Source: Planctomycetota bacterium (GTDB lineage Bacteria; Planctomycetota; Planctomycetia; Pirellulales; PNKZ01). Taken from it: a stretch of DNA of 64,000 nucleotides. A program made the position numbers and the translations under genes. Numbering within the stretch: the stretch's first letter is position 1; each line of letters opens with the position of its first letter. Shown in pieces: positions 47,249 through 56,804 of this stretch. The DNA lies in contig JAFEBQ010000037.1 of the NCBI GenBank assembly GCA_018242585.1, positions 1-64,000 of the forward strand, in the 5' to 3' direction. The notes under the pieces are model-generated. The model made no database searches. It saw nothing but the letters and a program-made list of their open reading frames with translations, and had not been told where the DNA came from.

Positions 47249-47312
47249 ATTCCCGCGCAGGCTGGAATCTAGTGGTTGCGATTACCGTCTAGATTCCCGC
47301 CTGCGCGGGAAT
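47249..47312. repeat. Palindromic ATTCCCGCGCAGGC repeat pair
   Basis: Two inverted arms, ATTCCCGCGCAGGCTGGAAT (47249-47268, extending to CTAG at 47272) and CTAGATTCCCGCCTGCGCGG to 47312, with a 16-base spacer. Repeats of this type are widespread in bacterial intergenic DNA. It could fold after the patatin gene and act as a weak transcript end. Confidence 0.7.
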
Positions 47313-47371
47313 GACGCCCTGGATAGGCACGCGATAACGAATCTAAAAACGCCTTTGACTGGCTGCGGCGG

Positions 47372-49234
47372 TCAACTTCGTCGTCGCGGTTGGGTCAGCA
47401 AGCGCTGTTCCAGATCGACCAGCCGTTGCTTCAACTCGGCCACGATCTCGCGCGCGGCCGCCTGGCCCACGGCGGCGATCTCGGCGGTGCGGTGAAACTC
47501 GGCCAGGCCGAAGCCAGAGGTGTCGGGCTTGATCCAGAAATCGACGGCGCGATTGCGCATTTTGCCGAGATTGTGCGCCTGGGACTCGAAGATGCGGAAC
47601 AGCGTGTCGAGCGCGCTGGCGTCGCGCATCTTGCTGGTCGGCATGTTGGGACGATTGCCGGCAAATTCGGTTCGCACGCGACTCGACACATCGACCCCGA
47701 TGACAAAGTCCGCGCCGTGCTCGGCCAGCACGTCGGCCGGCAAATTGTTCAGTACGCCGCCGTCGACCAGCGCCATGCCGTCGCGCAAGATCGGCTTGGA
47801 GACGATCGGCAGATTGATGCTTTCCAAAATCGAGTGGACCGCGTCGCCGCGCTGACGAACGACCGTCTGGACTTGCACCAGGTCGACCGTGACCGCGTTG
47901 AACGGAATGGGCAACTGTTCGAGTTGCCAGTCGTGCAAATACTTCCTCAGCTTGGCATCCCAGGTGCGGCGACGATATTGCGAGACGAGATACCAATTGG
48001 GCCACTTCGGCAGCAAGTGAAAGAACCGCGAGGCCTTCAAGTCGCGCTCAAAGTTCGCAATGGCGTCGGCCGGAGGCATGCCCGAGGCGTACAGAATGCC
48101 GGCCATCGCCCCGGCGCTAGTGCCCGACATCATATCGCATGAAATGCCCGCCTCTTCCAGCGCCTGCAACACGCCAAAGTGGGCCATCCCTTTCGCGCCG
48201 CCGCCGGCCAGCGCGATACCGATCGAGTAGCCGCGCAGCGCGCGGACTAGCCGGTCGAGTCCTTGGCGCTCGAGCCGATTCAACTCGCCGCCGCTGGTTT
48301 CAACGCGGACCTTGATGTCGGGCGTCTTCAGCTCCAGCTTGGTCCACAATGGCGCGACGGGCGTCGCAGCGTCGAGCAGCCACACGACTCGCACTCGGTC
48401 GAGCAAGCCAGCGGATTGTGACGCCCCGGCATGGAAGTCATGGCTCGACGTGGTCGCGTCGGCCGCTTCGAAGAACCAGAGGATTTCATCGCTCCCCTGC
48501 AATTGCCGCAGGTCGGCCGCGCGACTGGCGCCGGGCGTCCAAAGGACGATCTGTCGATCAATCTCCGCCGCAGGGGGCTGTAGCAGCGGGGTATCGCTCT
48601 CGGCCAGCGCTTCGACCGGAAAGCTCTCGGGCCAGCCGCCAGAAGCTTTCACGGCGGCCACGTCGCAGGCCATGACCCGCAGTCGCTCGCCCGCCGCGAC
48701 CAGTCTCGCGACCAAGCGCCCCGCCAGACGGTAGCCACGCGGCGAGGTGACCACGATTCCCAGTCGCGGCGAACGCAGATTGCGCGAGGCCACGCCGGTC
48801 ACGGCCTTGAATCGCTCGCTGAGCGTCAGGAACAGGTTTTGCATCAGCCGGGGATAGGTCTTCACCCAGTCGTGCAACAGCGCCGCCGGCGCGACAAGCA
48901 GCGTGCCATGAGTGCGGGCGGTAAACCGAGCCGGCCGTGTGGTGGAGTGTTCCAGAATGGCGATCTCGCCGACGGTTTCCCCTTGCAGCACGGTGCCCAG
49001 CAGGGTTTCACGCCCCCGCGCGTCAGTGACGAAGGCGTCGAGTTCCCCTTCGGCCACGACCCAGAACTCGGTGACTTCATCACCGGCCAAGCTGAGCGTC
49101 TCGCCGGCCTGAAACGGGCGCACTTCGACCTGGCTGGCGAGGGAGCGAAGCTGCTCGTCGTCCAAGCCAGCGCACAGACGCACCCCTTTGAGCCAAAGAA
49201 TGACACGTTCCATATCCACCGGTGAAGATGTCAT
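47372..49234 (-). CDS. Cyclic-nucleotide-binding patatin-like phospholipase (NTE type)
   Basis: 620 residues. Residues about 15-130 form a cNMP-binding domain (LASQVEVRPFQAGETLSLAG, GETVGEIAILEHSTTRPARF). A middle Rossmann-like region (RLGIVVTSPRGYRLAGRLVA) follows. The C-terminal patatin domain has the oxyanion hole SIGIALAGGGAKGMAHFGVL near 341, nucleophile motif MSGTSAGAMAGILYASG (Ser near 371) and DGGVLNNLPADVLAEHG (Asp near 492), giving the Ser-Asp dyad. This is the neuropathy-target-esterase layout; it would hydrolyse (lyso)phospholipids under nucleotide or charge control. The start at 49234 has a GAGGG eight bases upstream. Confidence 0.93.
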   Translation of the reverse strand: MTSSPVDMERVILWLKGVRLCAGLDDEQLRSLASQVEVRPFQAGETLSLAGDEVTEFWVVAEGELDAFVTDARGRETLLGTVLQGETVGEIAILEHSTTRPARFTARTHGTLLVAPAALLHDWVKTYPRLMQNLFLTLSERFKAVTGVASRNLRSPRLGIVVTSPRGYRLAGRLVARLVAAGERLRVMACDVAAVKASGGWPESFPVEALAESDTPLLQPPAAEIDRQIVLWTPGASRAADLRQLQGSDEILWFFEAADATTSSHDFHAGASQSAGLLDRVRVVWLLDAATPVAPLWTKLELKTPDIKVRVETSGGELNRLERQGLDRLVRALRGYSIGIALAGGGAKGMAHFGVLQALEEAGISCDMMSGTSAGAMAGILYASGMPPADAIANFERDLKASRFFHLLPKWPNWYLVSQYRRRTWDAKLRKYLHDWQLEQLPIPFNAVTVDLVQVQTVVRQRGDAVHSILESINLPIVSKPILRDGMALVDGGVLNNLPADVLAEHGADFVIGVDVSSRVRTEFAGNRPNMPTSKMRDASALDTLFRIFESQAHNLGKMRNRAVDFWIKPDTSGFGLAEFHRTAEIAAVGQAAAREIVAELKQRLVDLEQRLLTQPRRRS

Positions 49235-49280
49235 CTTGCGCCCTCAGACTTTCCAGATTTTTGCCGCGTTCCAACGCTTC

Positions 49281-50558
49281 CTACGTCAACCCAACCGCCT
49301 GACGAACCATGGCCATCGTCTCGCGCTGACGGCGTTCGACGAACTCGCGCGCCTGGGCCGCCTTGGCCTTGGCGGCCGCCTTGTCCTGGGCCATGGCCAG
49401 CGCCGCCGGCGCCACGCGCGGCAAGTCGGCGTCGTCGTCCAGCGTGAACAGCCACTCTCCCAGGCCAATGTCCCGCCACATGAAGCCCTTGTTGGTTTGC
49501 TCCTGCCAGCGGCAGACAATGGCCGGCACGCCGTGGCCGATGCACATGATCGGGCTGTGCATCTCGTTGCCAAACAAGCCCGCCGAACGGACGTAGGTGC
49601 TCACCGCTTCGTCGGTGTTCCAATAGTTTTCACGCCACACCACGCGCCGCTTCACGTCGGCGGGAAGCTTGTCGTAGATCAGCTCGCGCCCGACGGCCAT
49701 CTGAGTGCGATCCTCGGGGCAGAGCAGAATCTTCATCGCGGTGTTGCGGACGATCGCTTCGACCGCTTCACGCAGCGGCTTGTGATCGTGCTCTTTCATT
49801 TCCTCGTTGCGGGCATTCTTCGCCTCGTCGAATGGACGCCCCTGCTTGATCAGCCAATAAGGCGTGTATCGCAACCGCGGTATGCAGCACAGGAACTTTC
49901 CTTGCTCCAAGCCGTTGGCCTTCAAGAAAGCTTCGGCCTTGGCGTCGTCATGCAGGTCGCAGGCAAAGGCGGCGTCGGGGCCGTACTCCATGACCGGTGA
50001 TTTGCAGCCCAGCGACCTGGCGTTGCCCAGCGAGACCGAATCGCGAAAGAAAACGAACTGCGCGCCGCTTAACAAGTCAACCGTGTGCTGCGCGTCGGTC
50101 GTCATCGAAATACCATACACGCCGTACGGCTTGCCGGTTTTCTCCTTCCAACTAGCCACGTCCTTCTCGGCCACGAAACCCGAGCCCGAGCCGTGCAGCA
50201 GGAAATCGCAGGTCTGCATGGCGGCAGCGCGGTCCTGGGGAGCGATGATTGTCAGCTTGGGAAACCGCTTCATCAGCAGTTCAGCGACGCCAAAGTCGAC
50301 GACCGACGGCCAAAGCGAGACCTGGGCCTCGGGCAGGTATTGCTCCAGCAGCTTCAAGACGCCCGGCGTGTGGGCGATGTCGCCGATGTTGACGGTCTGC
50401 CACGCCGAGCGGACCAGAATGTGGGGCGGCTTTCCGGCGGCGGCCCGAGCACGCGTCGCCGGCAGTATCGAGCCCGCTATGGCCACGGCCGACGCGGCTT
50501 GGCAAAACCTGCGACGCGAGACGCGGCTCGTTCCTGGTCCAACATTTGGCGGTTTCAT
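49281..50558 (-). CDS. Tat-exported polysaccharide pyruvyl transferase family protein
   Basis: 425 residues from ATG 50558. A twin-arginine leader ([20 protein letters not shown]) precedes the polysaccharide pyruvyl transferase fold: [72 protein letters not shown], and [20 protein letters not shown] near the C-terminus. Members transfer pyruvate from PEP to glycans in the cytoplasm; export of this one suggests another role or substrate. It lies between the alginate lyase and the patatin genes (gaps of 53 and 46 bases), a likely operon. Confidence 0.87.
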   Translation of the reverse strand: MKPPNVGPGTSRVSRRRFCQAASAVAIAGSILPATRARAAAGKPPHILVRSAWQTVNIGDIAHTPGVLKLLEQYLPEAQVSLWPSVVDFGVAELLMKRFPKLTIIAPQDRAAAMQTCDFLLHGSGSGFVAEKDVASWKEKTGKPYGVYGISMTTDAQHTVDLLSGAQFVFFRDSVSLGNARSLGCKSPVMEYGPDAAFACDLHDDAKAEAFLKANGLEQGKFLCCIPRLRYTPYWLIKQGRPFDEAKNARNEEMKEHDHKPLREAVEAIVRNTAMKILLCPEDRTQMAVGRELIYDKLPADVKRRVVWRENYWNTDEAVSTYVRSAGLFGNEMHSPIMCIGHGVPAIVCRWQEQTNKGFMWRDIGLGEWLFTLDDDADLPRVAPAALAMAQDKAAAKAKAAQAREFVERRQRETMAMVRQAVGLT

Positions 50559-50611
50559 TTCAAAACGCTCCGGTCTTGAGTGTAAGAACAATTGAGCCCG
50601 CTCGCGCGGTT

Positions 50612-51376
50612 TTACTTTCCCGATGTCGGCGTGTGGACCAGCGCGAGCTTGCGAATCACCACTTCGCCATAGGCGCTCGGCGAGTCACCTTTCTGCACGT
50701 TCGATTGCGTATAGCAGCCCGCCTTGAAGTAGCAGCCGTGGCGCGGCTGTTCCCAATCTAGCTTGGGCGTGCCGTTGTACCAGACTTTGACATGGCCGTC
50801 GCTGGCTTCGATCTTCAGGTCGAAGAATGTTCCCAGCGCGTAGTTCGAGTCAAGTCCGACGTCACCGGTCAGGTTGCGCTCGACGAACAGCTTGTGTCCT
50901 TCCAGCCGGACCATCATCAGATCGTCCTTGGCGTCGTGAATCTGGGCGCAGACGACGTGCGGCTTGTAATCGGGCAAGTGAGTGACCGCCAGCGTGGCCG
51001 TCATGACGTGCGACACGCCGTCGTCGGTAGCCCAAACCGCTTCGGATTCTTTCTTGGCGTTGCCATACACCTCGCGCAGCTCGCAGCGCGGAAACTTCGA
51101 TCCCTTAGTCGTCACTCCGCCGCACGGTGCGCGAAACACGACGCCTTTGCTCTTCGCGTCAACAAAGAAAGTCGTCGGGTCGACGAACGCAGTCAGTTCA
51201 GGATGGCGAATCTCCTGAGCGACGCTCGAACCGGGGCCGGCCACGGGAACGGTCAGCTTCCAATGAGTCAGGTCGAGTATCTTCGCCGGCACATCGGCGG
51301 CCACAGCCCAATCGGTCGTACCAAGTCCAATGGCCATTACAACGAAGCGCAAGACTTGCCGTTTCATCTGCTTCAT
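50612..51376 (-). CDS. Secreted alginate lyase, PL7 family
   Basis: 254 residues from ATG 51376 (alternatives at 51367 and 51430). Signal peptide [20 protein letters not shown]. The jelly-roll PL7 signatures are all visible: FPRCELREV (R-x-E-x-R type, substrate-binding Arg/Glu), VCAQIHDA (QIH, His involved in catalysis, consistent with G-blocks-tolerant types) and [12 protein letters not shown] (catalytic Tyr and Lys). It cleaves alginate or a similar uronan by beta-elimination outside the cell. It heads the minus-strand group with the pyruvyl transferase. Confidence 0.92.
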   Translation of the reverse strand: MKQMKRQVLRFVVMAIGLGTTDWAVAADVPAKILDLTHWKLTVPVAGPGSSVAQEIRHPELTAFVDPTTFFVDAKSKGVVFRAPCGGVTTKGSKFPRCELREVYGNAKKESEAVWATDDGVSHVMTATLAVTHLPDYKPHVVCAQIHDAKDDLMMVRLEGHKLFVERNLTGDVGLDSNYALGTFFDLKIEASDGHVKVWYNGTPKLDWEQPRHGCYFKAGCYTQSNVQKGDSPSAYGEVVIRKLALVHTPTSGK

Positions 51377-51494
51377 CCGAATGGCACCAGGTATAGAATG
51401 GAGTCCAAATCGATCGGTCCAGTTTAACAACTCGCCGCAACAACATCGACTGAGCCATTTTTGAGCATCATTCTCTACGCATTACAATCGTGGG

Positions 51495-51887
51495 ATGAGT
51501 GAGAATCCCTATCAACCGCCAGCCGTTGATGGCCTGCCTGGGCTGAACAGCAATGACGCCTGTCAGGGGCAAACGGCCGTGCCGCGGACAGCTTTGCGCT
51601 GTGGGATGATCGCCATCGTGGGGAGCGTAGCGCAATTTGCCGTCTGGTGCGTGACTGATTTTATCTTCGTTCGGTTCGCTCCTGAGCGGATGAACGATTC
51701 CGACTGGTTGCTGTTCATACCACCCATCATATTGGCCATAGTCGCGTGTCAGCTGCTTCGCCACTTGGATTGGGGCCTCCGATTTGTCCTGTCGGTCGGC
51801 ACCACGTTCATGGCGTATTTTGGCACGCTGCTGTTGATTTTATTTCTGGGCATCTCTTTTCATCTCGCCATTGGTGGGCGGTTGTAG
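51495..51887 (+). CDS. Small membrane protein with N-terminal NPYQPP motif
   Basis: 130 residues. The N-terminus MSENPYQPPAVDG has the NPYxxP motif seen on many planctomycete membrane proteins. Three predicted membrane helices follow (CGMIAIVGSVAQFAVWCVTD, WLLFIPPIILAIVACQLL, VLSVGTTFMAYFGTLLLILF). Function unknown; the motif may be a protein-recognition tag, which is inference. Confidence 0.8.
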   Translation: MSENPYQPPAVDGLPGLNSNDACQGQTAVPRTALRCGMIAIVGSVAQFAVWCVTDFIFVRFAPERMNDSDWLLFIPPIILAIVACQLLRHLDWGLRFVLSVGTTFMAYFGTLLLILFLGISFHLAIGGRL

Positions 51888-51921
51888 CGGGTACGAGAAT
51901 CAATCGAGGCAGGCGAGTGCC

Positions 51922-52557
51922 GTGAGTTACTCCATTGATCCTCTCCACAGCGAGTCACAACCAGTCACCTTGACTGTGGACGAGGTCGCCCAGGCCGGCA
52001 AGCTGCTGACCACAGCCTTCTGGCACGATCCCTGGTTCGCGACGCTGGTGGATGAAAAGCGTCGCGAAAAAGTCCTGGGAACATTGTTCCGCGCGCTGGT
52101 CCGCTATGCGCTCGACTTTGGCCGGGTCGAGGCCATGCCCGATCAGTCCGGCGTCGCGTGCTGGCTCTCGCCCGAGCAGCCGCACTTCGGGACGCTGGGC
52201 CTGGTGCGACGAGGCATCTGGCCGTTACCGTTTCAGCTCGGCCGCCGCGATTTTGAGCGGTTCATGCGCTACTCGAACCACGTCGTGGCGTTGCACCACC
52301 GCTGGCAGCCCGGGCCGCATTGGTATCTGGCGCTGTTGGCGGTGGCGCCGGGCCAGCAGGGGCGCGGCATCGGCAGCCGCCTGCTCGAATCGACGCTCCG
52401 GCTTGCTGATGAGCGTGGCCAGCCGTGCTACCTCGAAACCCAAAACCCGCGGAACGTGCCGCTTTACCAGCGACATGGCTTCACGGTGTTGGAAGAGTCC
52501 CAGACGCCCGAGGCCGGGATTCATGTCTGGGCGATGCGCCGCGAAGCCCGCCGCTAA
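51922..52557 (+). CDS. GNAT-family N-acetyltransferase
   Basis: 211 residues from a GTG at 51922 (AGGCGAG upstream; a TTG at 51871 would overlap the previous gene). The acetyl-CoA binding motif A is LALLAVAPGQQGRGIGSRLL, followed by YLETQNPRNVPLYQRHGFTV. It transfers an acetyl or similar acyl group to an amine; the substrate is unknown. Starts 34 bases after the membrane protein gene. Confidence 0.9.
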   Translation: MSYSIDPLHSESQPVTLTVDEVAQAGKLLTTAFWHDPWFATLVDEKRREKVLGTLFRALVRYALDFGRVEAMPDQSGVACWLSPEQPHFGTLGLVRRGIWPLPFQLGRRDFERFMRYSNHVVALHHRWQPGPHWYLALLAVAPGQQGRGIGSRLLESTLRLADERGQPCYLETQNPRNVPLYQRHGFTVLEESQTPEAGIHVWAMRREARR

Positions 52558-53048
52558 TGCGCGCGATGGATCATGGCGTCCCTCCGCGCAGCCACGGGGA
52601 AACTCCCGCCCACTCCTCCCTCTAATCGTCACAACCGGCGCCGTTGCCCCTGGGGACATTCGCTCGGTATCCCCAGCCTGCTTGACGGTATTCAGGCTGG
52701 AATCAGTGTGGAATCAAGGCCGCTTCACGATGGCTGAATGCAACTCGATGGCCGACCGCGCCGCCACGGCGAAGCGCTCGATCGCGCAATTGGCGAATCA
52801 CCGATCACCGCTTGCTGGCAATCCTAGGTTTCTTGTTACGCCGTTTCGCCGATTTGGCGAAATGCGTCCTTGGAGAAGTCGTGGCGCAACCAGGCGAAGC
52901 AAGCCTTGTCCGACGCGATCCAAAGCCTGAGCCCATAGTTCGCGCGGCGATTCGCGTGCCGGCTTTTGTTGGCGTTCCCTGCGCGGCACGACTAGAATGC
53001 CGCATTCCTACACTCCCGCCAATTTCCCCTGTCCCATGTACTTTCAAC
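52558..53048. other. Intergenic region with a possible gene relic
   Basis: 490 bases without a convincing gene. It contains the palindrome TTTCGCCGATTTGGCGAAA (52843-52862), an inverted pair CAGCCTG/CAGGCTG (near 52677-52703), and on the minus strand a protein-like open stretch ending at a TAA at 52836-52838 (RANYGLRLWIASDKACFAWL then RHDFSKDAFRQIGETA) with no start codon. The promoter of the CE15 gene should lie at its right end. Confidence 0.45.
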
Positions 53049-54398
53049 ATGAACACCTCCTTGCGCTATCTTTGCCTTTCAGGATTGACTTGCAGCCTGA
53101 TTGTGAGCGTTGCCGCCATGTGTGAAGCCCAGCCTGCTGGAGCCAATTACGACGAAGCCCAGGTGCCGGCTTACACGCTGCCCGAGCTGTTGAAGTGCGA
53201 GGACGGCACACCGGTCACGACGGCCGACGCCTGGACCACTCGTCGACGCGGCGAAATCCTCGAACAGTTTCGCTCACAAGTCTTCGGTCGCAGCCCGGGC
53301 CGCCCCGCCGGCATGAAATGGCAAGTCACTTCGAACGACTCGGACGCGCTCGACGGCAAGGCCACGCGCCGCGAGGTGACGATCGATCTGCTCGGCGACG
53401 ACACGGGCCCCCAGATGCACGTAATGATCTACCTGCCTAAGCAGCCGGCACGCGCGCCAGTGATCCTAGGCTATAACTTCATGGGCAATCACACGATCCA
53501 CAAGGATCCAGGCATCACCCTGTCGCAAGCCTGGATGCCGGCCAAGGCCCCCGGCGTGGTCGACAACCGGGCTACCGAAGCCTCGCGCGGGTCGCGCATC
53601 AGCCGCTGGCCGGTCGAGAAAATCGTCGCCGACGGCTTCGCGCTGGCGACGGTGTATTACGGCGACGTCGAACCTGATCACGCGACCGGCTGGCGCGATG
53701 GCATTCGGGCCAGGTTGCTTCCGTCGGGCAAATTGCGCGCGCCACAGGCCAGCGATGCCGACACCAAGTCGACGACCGGCGCGCCGGCCGACGCCGCGCC
53801 GGACGATTGGGGAGCGATTGGCGCTTGGGCCTGGGGGCTGAGCCGCGTGCTCGACTACCTGGAGACGGACGCCAACGTCGACGCCGGGCGTGTGATCGTG
53901 TTTGGCCATTCGCGCCTCGGCAAGACGGCGCTGTGGGCCGGCGCCGAGGACACGCGCTTCGCCGCCGTGATCTCGAACAACTCGGGCGAAGGAGGCGCGT
54001 CCCTGGCGCGACGTTGCTATGGCGAGCGAACCGCGAACCTGAACAAGAGCTTTCCCCATTGGTTCTGTGGCAACTACAAGCAGTATTCCGACCACGAGGA
54101 GCGACTGCCGGTCGATGCCCACATGTTGATCGCCCTGTCGGCGCCGCGGCCGGTGTACGTGGCCAGCGCCGTCGAAGACCGCTGGGCCGATCCACGCGGC
54201 GAGTTCCTGGCGGCGCTGGCGGCCGAGCCGGTCTATCGGTTGTTCAAGCTGCCCGGCCTGGGCGTCACCGAGTGGCCGTCGGTCGATACGCCCGTCGGGC
54301 AGCAAGTGCGGTATCACGTCCGCACCGGCAAGCACGACGTGCTGGAATACGACTGGGAACAGTATCTGGCCTTTGGGCACAGCACGCTCGGTCGTTGA
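53049..54398 (+). CDS. Secreted CE15-type glucuronoyl esterase
   Basis: 449 residues from ATG 53049; upstream extension has no support. Signal peptide SGLTCSLIVSVAAMCEA. The alpha/beta-hydrolase has RVIVFGHSRLGKTALWAGAE, the CE15 nucleophile motif (usually G-C-S-R-x-G-K; here His replaces Cys), ISNNSGEGGASLARRCYGER, SFPHWFCGNYKQYSDHEERL (catalytic His region) and ALSAPRPVYVASAVEDRWAD. Such enzymes cleave ester links between glucuronic acid and lignin or sugars; in aquatic bacteria they may act on algal uronates. A short insert with Ala/Asp/Thr lies near residue 240. Confidence 0.88.
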   Translation: MNTSLRYLCLSGLTCSLIVSVAAMCEAQPAGANYDEAQVPAYTLPELLKCEDGTPVTTADAWTTRRRGEILEQFRSQVFGRSPGRPAGMKWQVTSNDSDALDGKATRREVTIDLLGDDTGPQMHVMIYLPKQPARAPVILGYNFMGNHTIHKDPGITLSQAWMPAKAPGVVDNRATEASRGSRISRWPVEKIVADGFALATVYYGDVEPDHATGWRDGIRARLLPSGKLRAPQASDADTKSTTGAPADAAPDDWGAIGAWAWGLSRVLDYLETDANVDAGRVIVFGHSRLGKTALWAGAEDTRFAAVISNNSGEGGASLARRCYGERTANLNKSFPHWFCGNYKQYSDHEERLPVDAHMLIALSAPRPVYVASAVEDRWADPRGEFLAALAAEPVYRLFKLPGLGVTEWPSVDTPVGQQVRYHVRTGKHDVLEYDWEQYLAFGHSTLGR

Positions 54399-54422
54399 AA
54401 CACCCGTTGCGAGCAATTCTTG

Positions 54423-54526
54423 TAGGGTGCACTTTGTGCATCTTAGTTGCGCGCTGCAAGCCAATGAACAGCGCGCGAACTGTATTGGCTTGGAATGCGA
54501 AGATAAGGTGCATGTAATGCACCCTA
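54423..54526. repeat. GTGCAT inverted-repeat element, copy 2
   Basis: 104 bases with terminal inverted repeats TAGGGTGCACTTTGTGCATC (54423-54442, extending to TTA) and TAAGGTGCATGTAATGCACC to 54526. It is a diverged version of the element at 24235-24368. The interior has its own pairs (AAGCCAAT/ATTGGCTT and GCGCTG/CAGCGC). Confidence 0.72.
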
Positions 54527-54541
54527 CAAATTGCGCACTTT

Positions 54542-55756
54542 CTATTTGTACACCGAGACGCCGGGGGCGGCGGTTCCAGTAGCGCGTTGCTCGGCGGCGC
54601 CATTGCCGTACAGTCGCTCGACGATGGTCCGGAAGATAAACGGCGCCCAGATGGCGCGCGTGTAAAGCCCGTGCCCGGCCGCGTGCGCGAGCACGAGCCA
54701 CGATTGCACGCCAAAGTCGACCAGCAGCGTCGGCCCGGTGTCGTGGACGCGCGGGCCGGTTTTCCAGCGCTCCCACTGCCCCTGTGGCTCGACGGTCCCT
54801 TGCAGCACGTCGGCCAGCCGATGGTCGGCGTGCCAGGCGCGGCGCAGCAGCGGAATCGGCGCGAAGTTCGTGCCGGCGATGCCGACCTGGGCGATGACGT
54901 CCCCCTGCGAGCCGCGCAGCCATTCAGTCACCGTGAGCGGAAACGCGGCACAGTAGCGATTCTTGGCCCCCTCGCGCGGGCGATGCGACATCAGGTGCAG
55001 CAATCGCCCGCAACCGGCCAAGTCCCAGCCATAGCGCACCGGAGCGCCCAACGAAACAACATCCAGCGTGCGAGCCAGTTCCGGTCCATGCCCAGCCAAC
55101 AGCCACTCGCGCACCTGAGCCCAATGGGGAAAATGATCGTGACCGCCCGAGGCCGGCCGCCAGTAGCGCTCGGCCGCCTGAAAGAACGAGTCAACCTTAT
55201 CGGTGCTGGCGGCCAGCAACTGAGTGACCAAGGCCAGCAGGTTGCCTCCGTGGCTGTGTCCCAACAACAATCGTCGCGCGCCGTATACGGTCGGCTGTCG
55301 CGCCAGGTAATCGATCAGCCGAACCGCGCCGTCGGCCCGGCCCAGATGGTGGTTCTCGCTGTTCCAAATGAATCGTTCGACGGCAACCGATCGTGACGTT
55401 TCGGCCGAGAGCCAAGCTTGCAGCTCGGGGGCCGAGCGCGGCGGATAATTGCCGCGATCCCCCAGCACCAGATCGATCACCGATTTGATCACCCACTCCA
55501 GCCCGTCGGCGGCGCGGGGACTCGCGCGGCGCAAGGCCGCGGCCAAGCCCGCGCCGTCGTTGCCGCCAAACGTCCCGTGAATCAGCATCACGCGGTCAAC
55601 GTCGGCAGCGACCAACTGGCGACCGACCTGGGCCAGTTGCTGGCGGAACTCGGCGCTGTCGAGCGGCGGGCAAGGTTCGGCGCGGAGAAACTCGGCCCGG
55701 CTCGTGTCCGGCTGGCGGGTGTATCGTTGATGGCGAAAGCGGGGCTGCTCGGACAT
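54542..55756 (-). CDS. Alpha/beta-hydrolase fold protein
   Basis: 404 residues, no signal peptide. The nucleophile elbow RRLLLGHSHGGNLLALVTQL (G-H-S-H-G) and an N-terminal oxyanion strand VDRVMLIHGTFGGNDGAGLA identify a serine hydrolase of the lipase/esterase fold. The central part (RYWRPASGGHDHFPHWAQVR) and ADHRLADVLQGTVEPQGQW are family-specific. Catalytic Asp and His are not certain. Substrate unknown. Confidence 0.82.
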   Translation of the reverse strand: MSEQPRFRHQRYTRQPDTSRAEFLRAEPCPPLDSAEFRQQLAQVGRQLVAADVDRVMLIHGTFGGNDGAGLAAALRRASPRAADGLEWVIKSVIDLVLGDRGNYPPRSAPELQAWLSAETSRSVAVERFIWNSENHHLGRADGAVRLIDYLARQPTVYGARRLLLGHSHGGNLLALVTQLLAASTDKVDSFFQAAERYWRPASGGHDHFPHWAQVREWLLAGHGPELARTLDVVSLGAPVRYGWDLAGCGRLLHLMSHRPREGAKNRYCAAFPLTVTEWLRGSQGDVIAQVGIAGTNFAPIPLLRRAWHADHRLADVLQGTVEPQGQWERWKTGPRVHDTGPTLLVDFGVQSWLVLAHAAGHGLYTRAIWAPFIFRTIVERLYGNGAAEQRATGTAAPGVSVYK

Positions 55757-55964
55757 CTTGGTCGCTACGTACGTGGCTCGGCCGTGGCCGTCGTGGCTGG
55801 GGAGCGCATTTCGCGCGGTTGCTGTGCTGCAAGTACGCAGAAGTCTCGCCGATTGATTGCCGCTGTGTCAAAAGGGTGGTAGCAGGCGCGCGGACCGATG
55901 GCTTTGCGGCTAAGCGGCGACAATCTGAGTTGCGCCGTAAATCGTTGTTCTAGCCGAGCATGCG

Positions 55965-56519
55965 CTACGCGGCCCGGCGGTGGGGCGTACGGACGGCGCG
56001 GCGCTCGATTTCCTGGCGTGCCAGCGGCTCCCAGACGGGCTCGTCACCGGTGCGCGATTCGACGAACACCTGGGCCTCGGGCGACAGGACGCGCGGCACG
56101 TAGAACCAGGTTTTCTCCAGCGCGGCCGCGTTCTGGTCGGCGCCGATCAGCACCAAATCGTGCGGCCCCAGGCTATTGGCCGCTGCCGAGAGGGCCGAGA
56201 ACGGATCGCCGGGCAGCAGCCTGACCCGCGCGCCCGTGGCGGTGAAATGCCGATGGGCCAACTTGAGCGACATGCCAGCGCCATGCTCGGGCTTGCGCAT
56301 CTCGAACAGGTCGATGCCCGAGTAGGCGATTTGCGCCTCGGGCGAGCGCGACTGGGCCAACTCGATCAACCGCTTGGCGCGCTGACCATTGCCCAACCCC
56401 AGTTCCAGAATCCGCGCGACGCCGGCTTCCCAAATGGCGCGGAGCAACACTCGCTCGTGCGCCGGTTTGGCAAACCCTAACTGATACCAATAACCAAGCT
56501 TAGCGCGCCAAGCCGCCAT
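55965..56519 (-). CDS. Class I SAM-dependent methyltransferase-like protein
   Basis: 184 residues from ATG 56519 (GTG at 56528 is an alternative). Rossmann SAM-binding start ARILELGLGNGQRAKRLIEL, acidic loop IAYSGIDLFEMRKPEHG, and PHDLVLIGADQNAAALEKTW. The end (ARQEIERRAVRTPHRRAA) is basic. No substrate clue. Isolated on the minus strand between the hydrolase and the small secreted gene. Confidence 0.75.
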   Translation of the reverse strand: MAAWRAKLGYWYQLGFAKPAHERVLLRAIWEAGVARILELGLGNGQRAKRLIELAQSRSPEAQIAYSGIDLFEMRKPEHGAGMSLKLAHRHFTATGARVRLLPGDPFSALSAAANSLGPHDLVLIGADQNAAALEKTWFYVPRVLSPEAQVFVESRTGDEPVWEPLARQEIERRAVRTPHRRAA

Positions 56520-56804
56520 GATCGTCACTTGCCCGGAGAGCGTGCGAAGGTTCTCTCCAACAAGTTTCGGCCGTCGGCGCGTCGCCGGTGTAATCGAAAT
56601 GATCGAACCGATCGGACCTCGCGCGCGGCGCCAAGCGGGGCAAAAATTGACGCCGCACGCTCCCCGGCGAAGGTCGGCACGCTAGCGTCAAGGTTTTCGC
56701 AATCGGCAAATTCCGCCGATTTGCTAAAGCCCTTTCACCAGCGCGACGATAACGACGAATGACAGCAGTTTGAATCACGCGCCGGTTCACTTGGGTCGAG
56801 CACG

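Noticed and set aside
46122-47495. Long plus-strand open frame of 457 codons
   Set aside because: It covers the DUF4105 gene and the palindrome on the other strand, is very rich in Arg, Gln and His, and has no recognisable domain. It is a shadow of a G+C-rich minus-strand gene.
53466-54923. Minus-strand open frame of 485 codons
   Set aside because: It crosses the CE15 gene, a repeat element and the end of another gene, and is compositionally odd.
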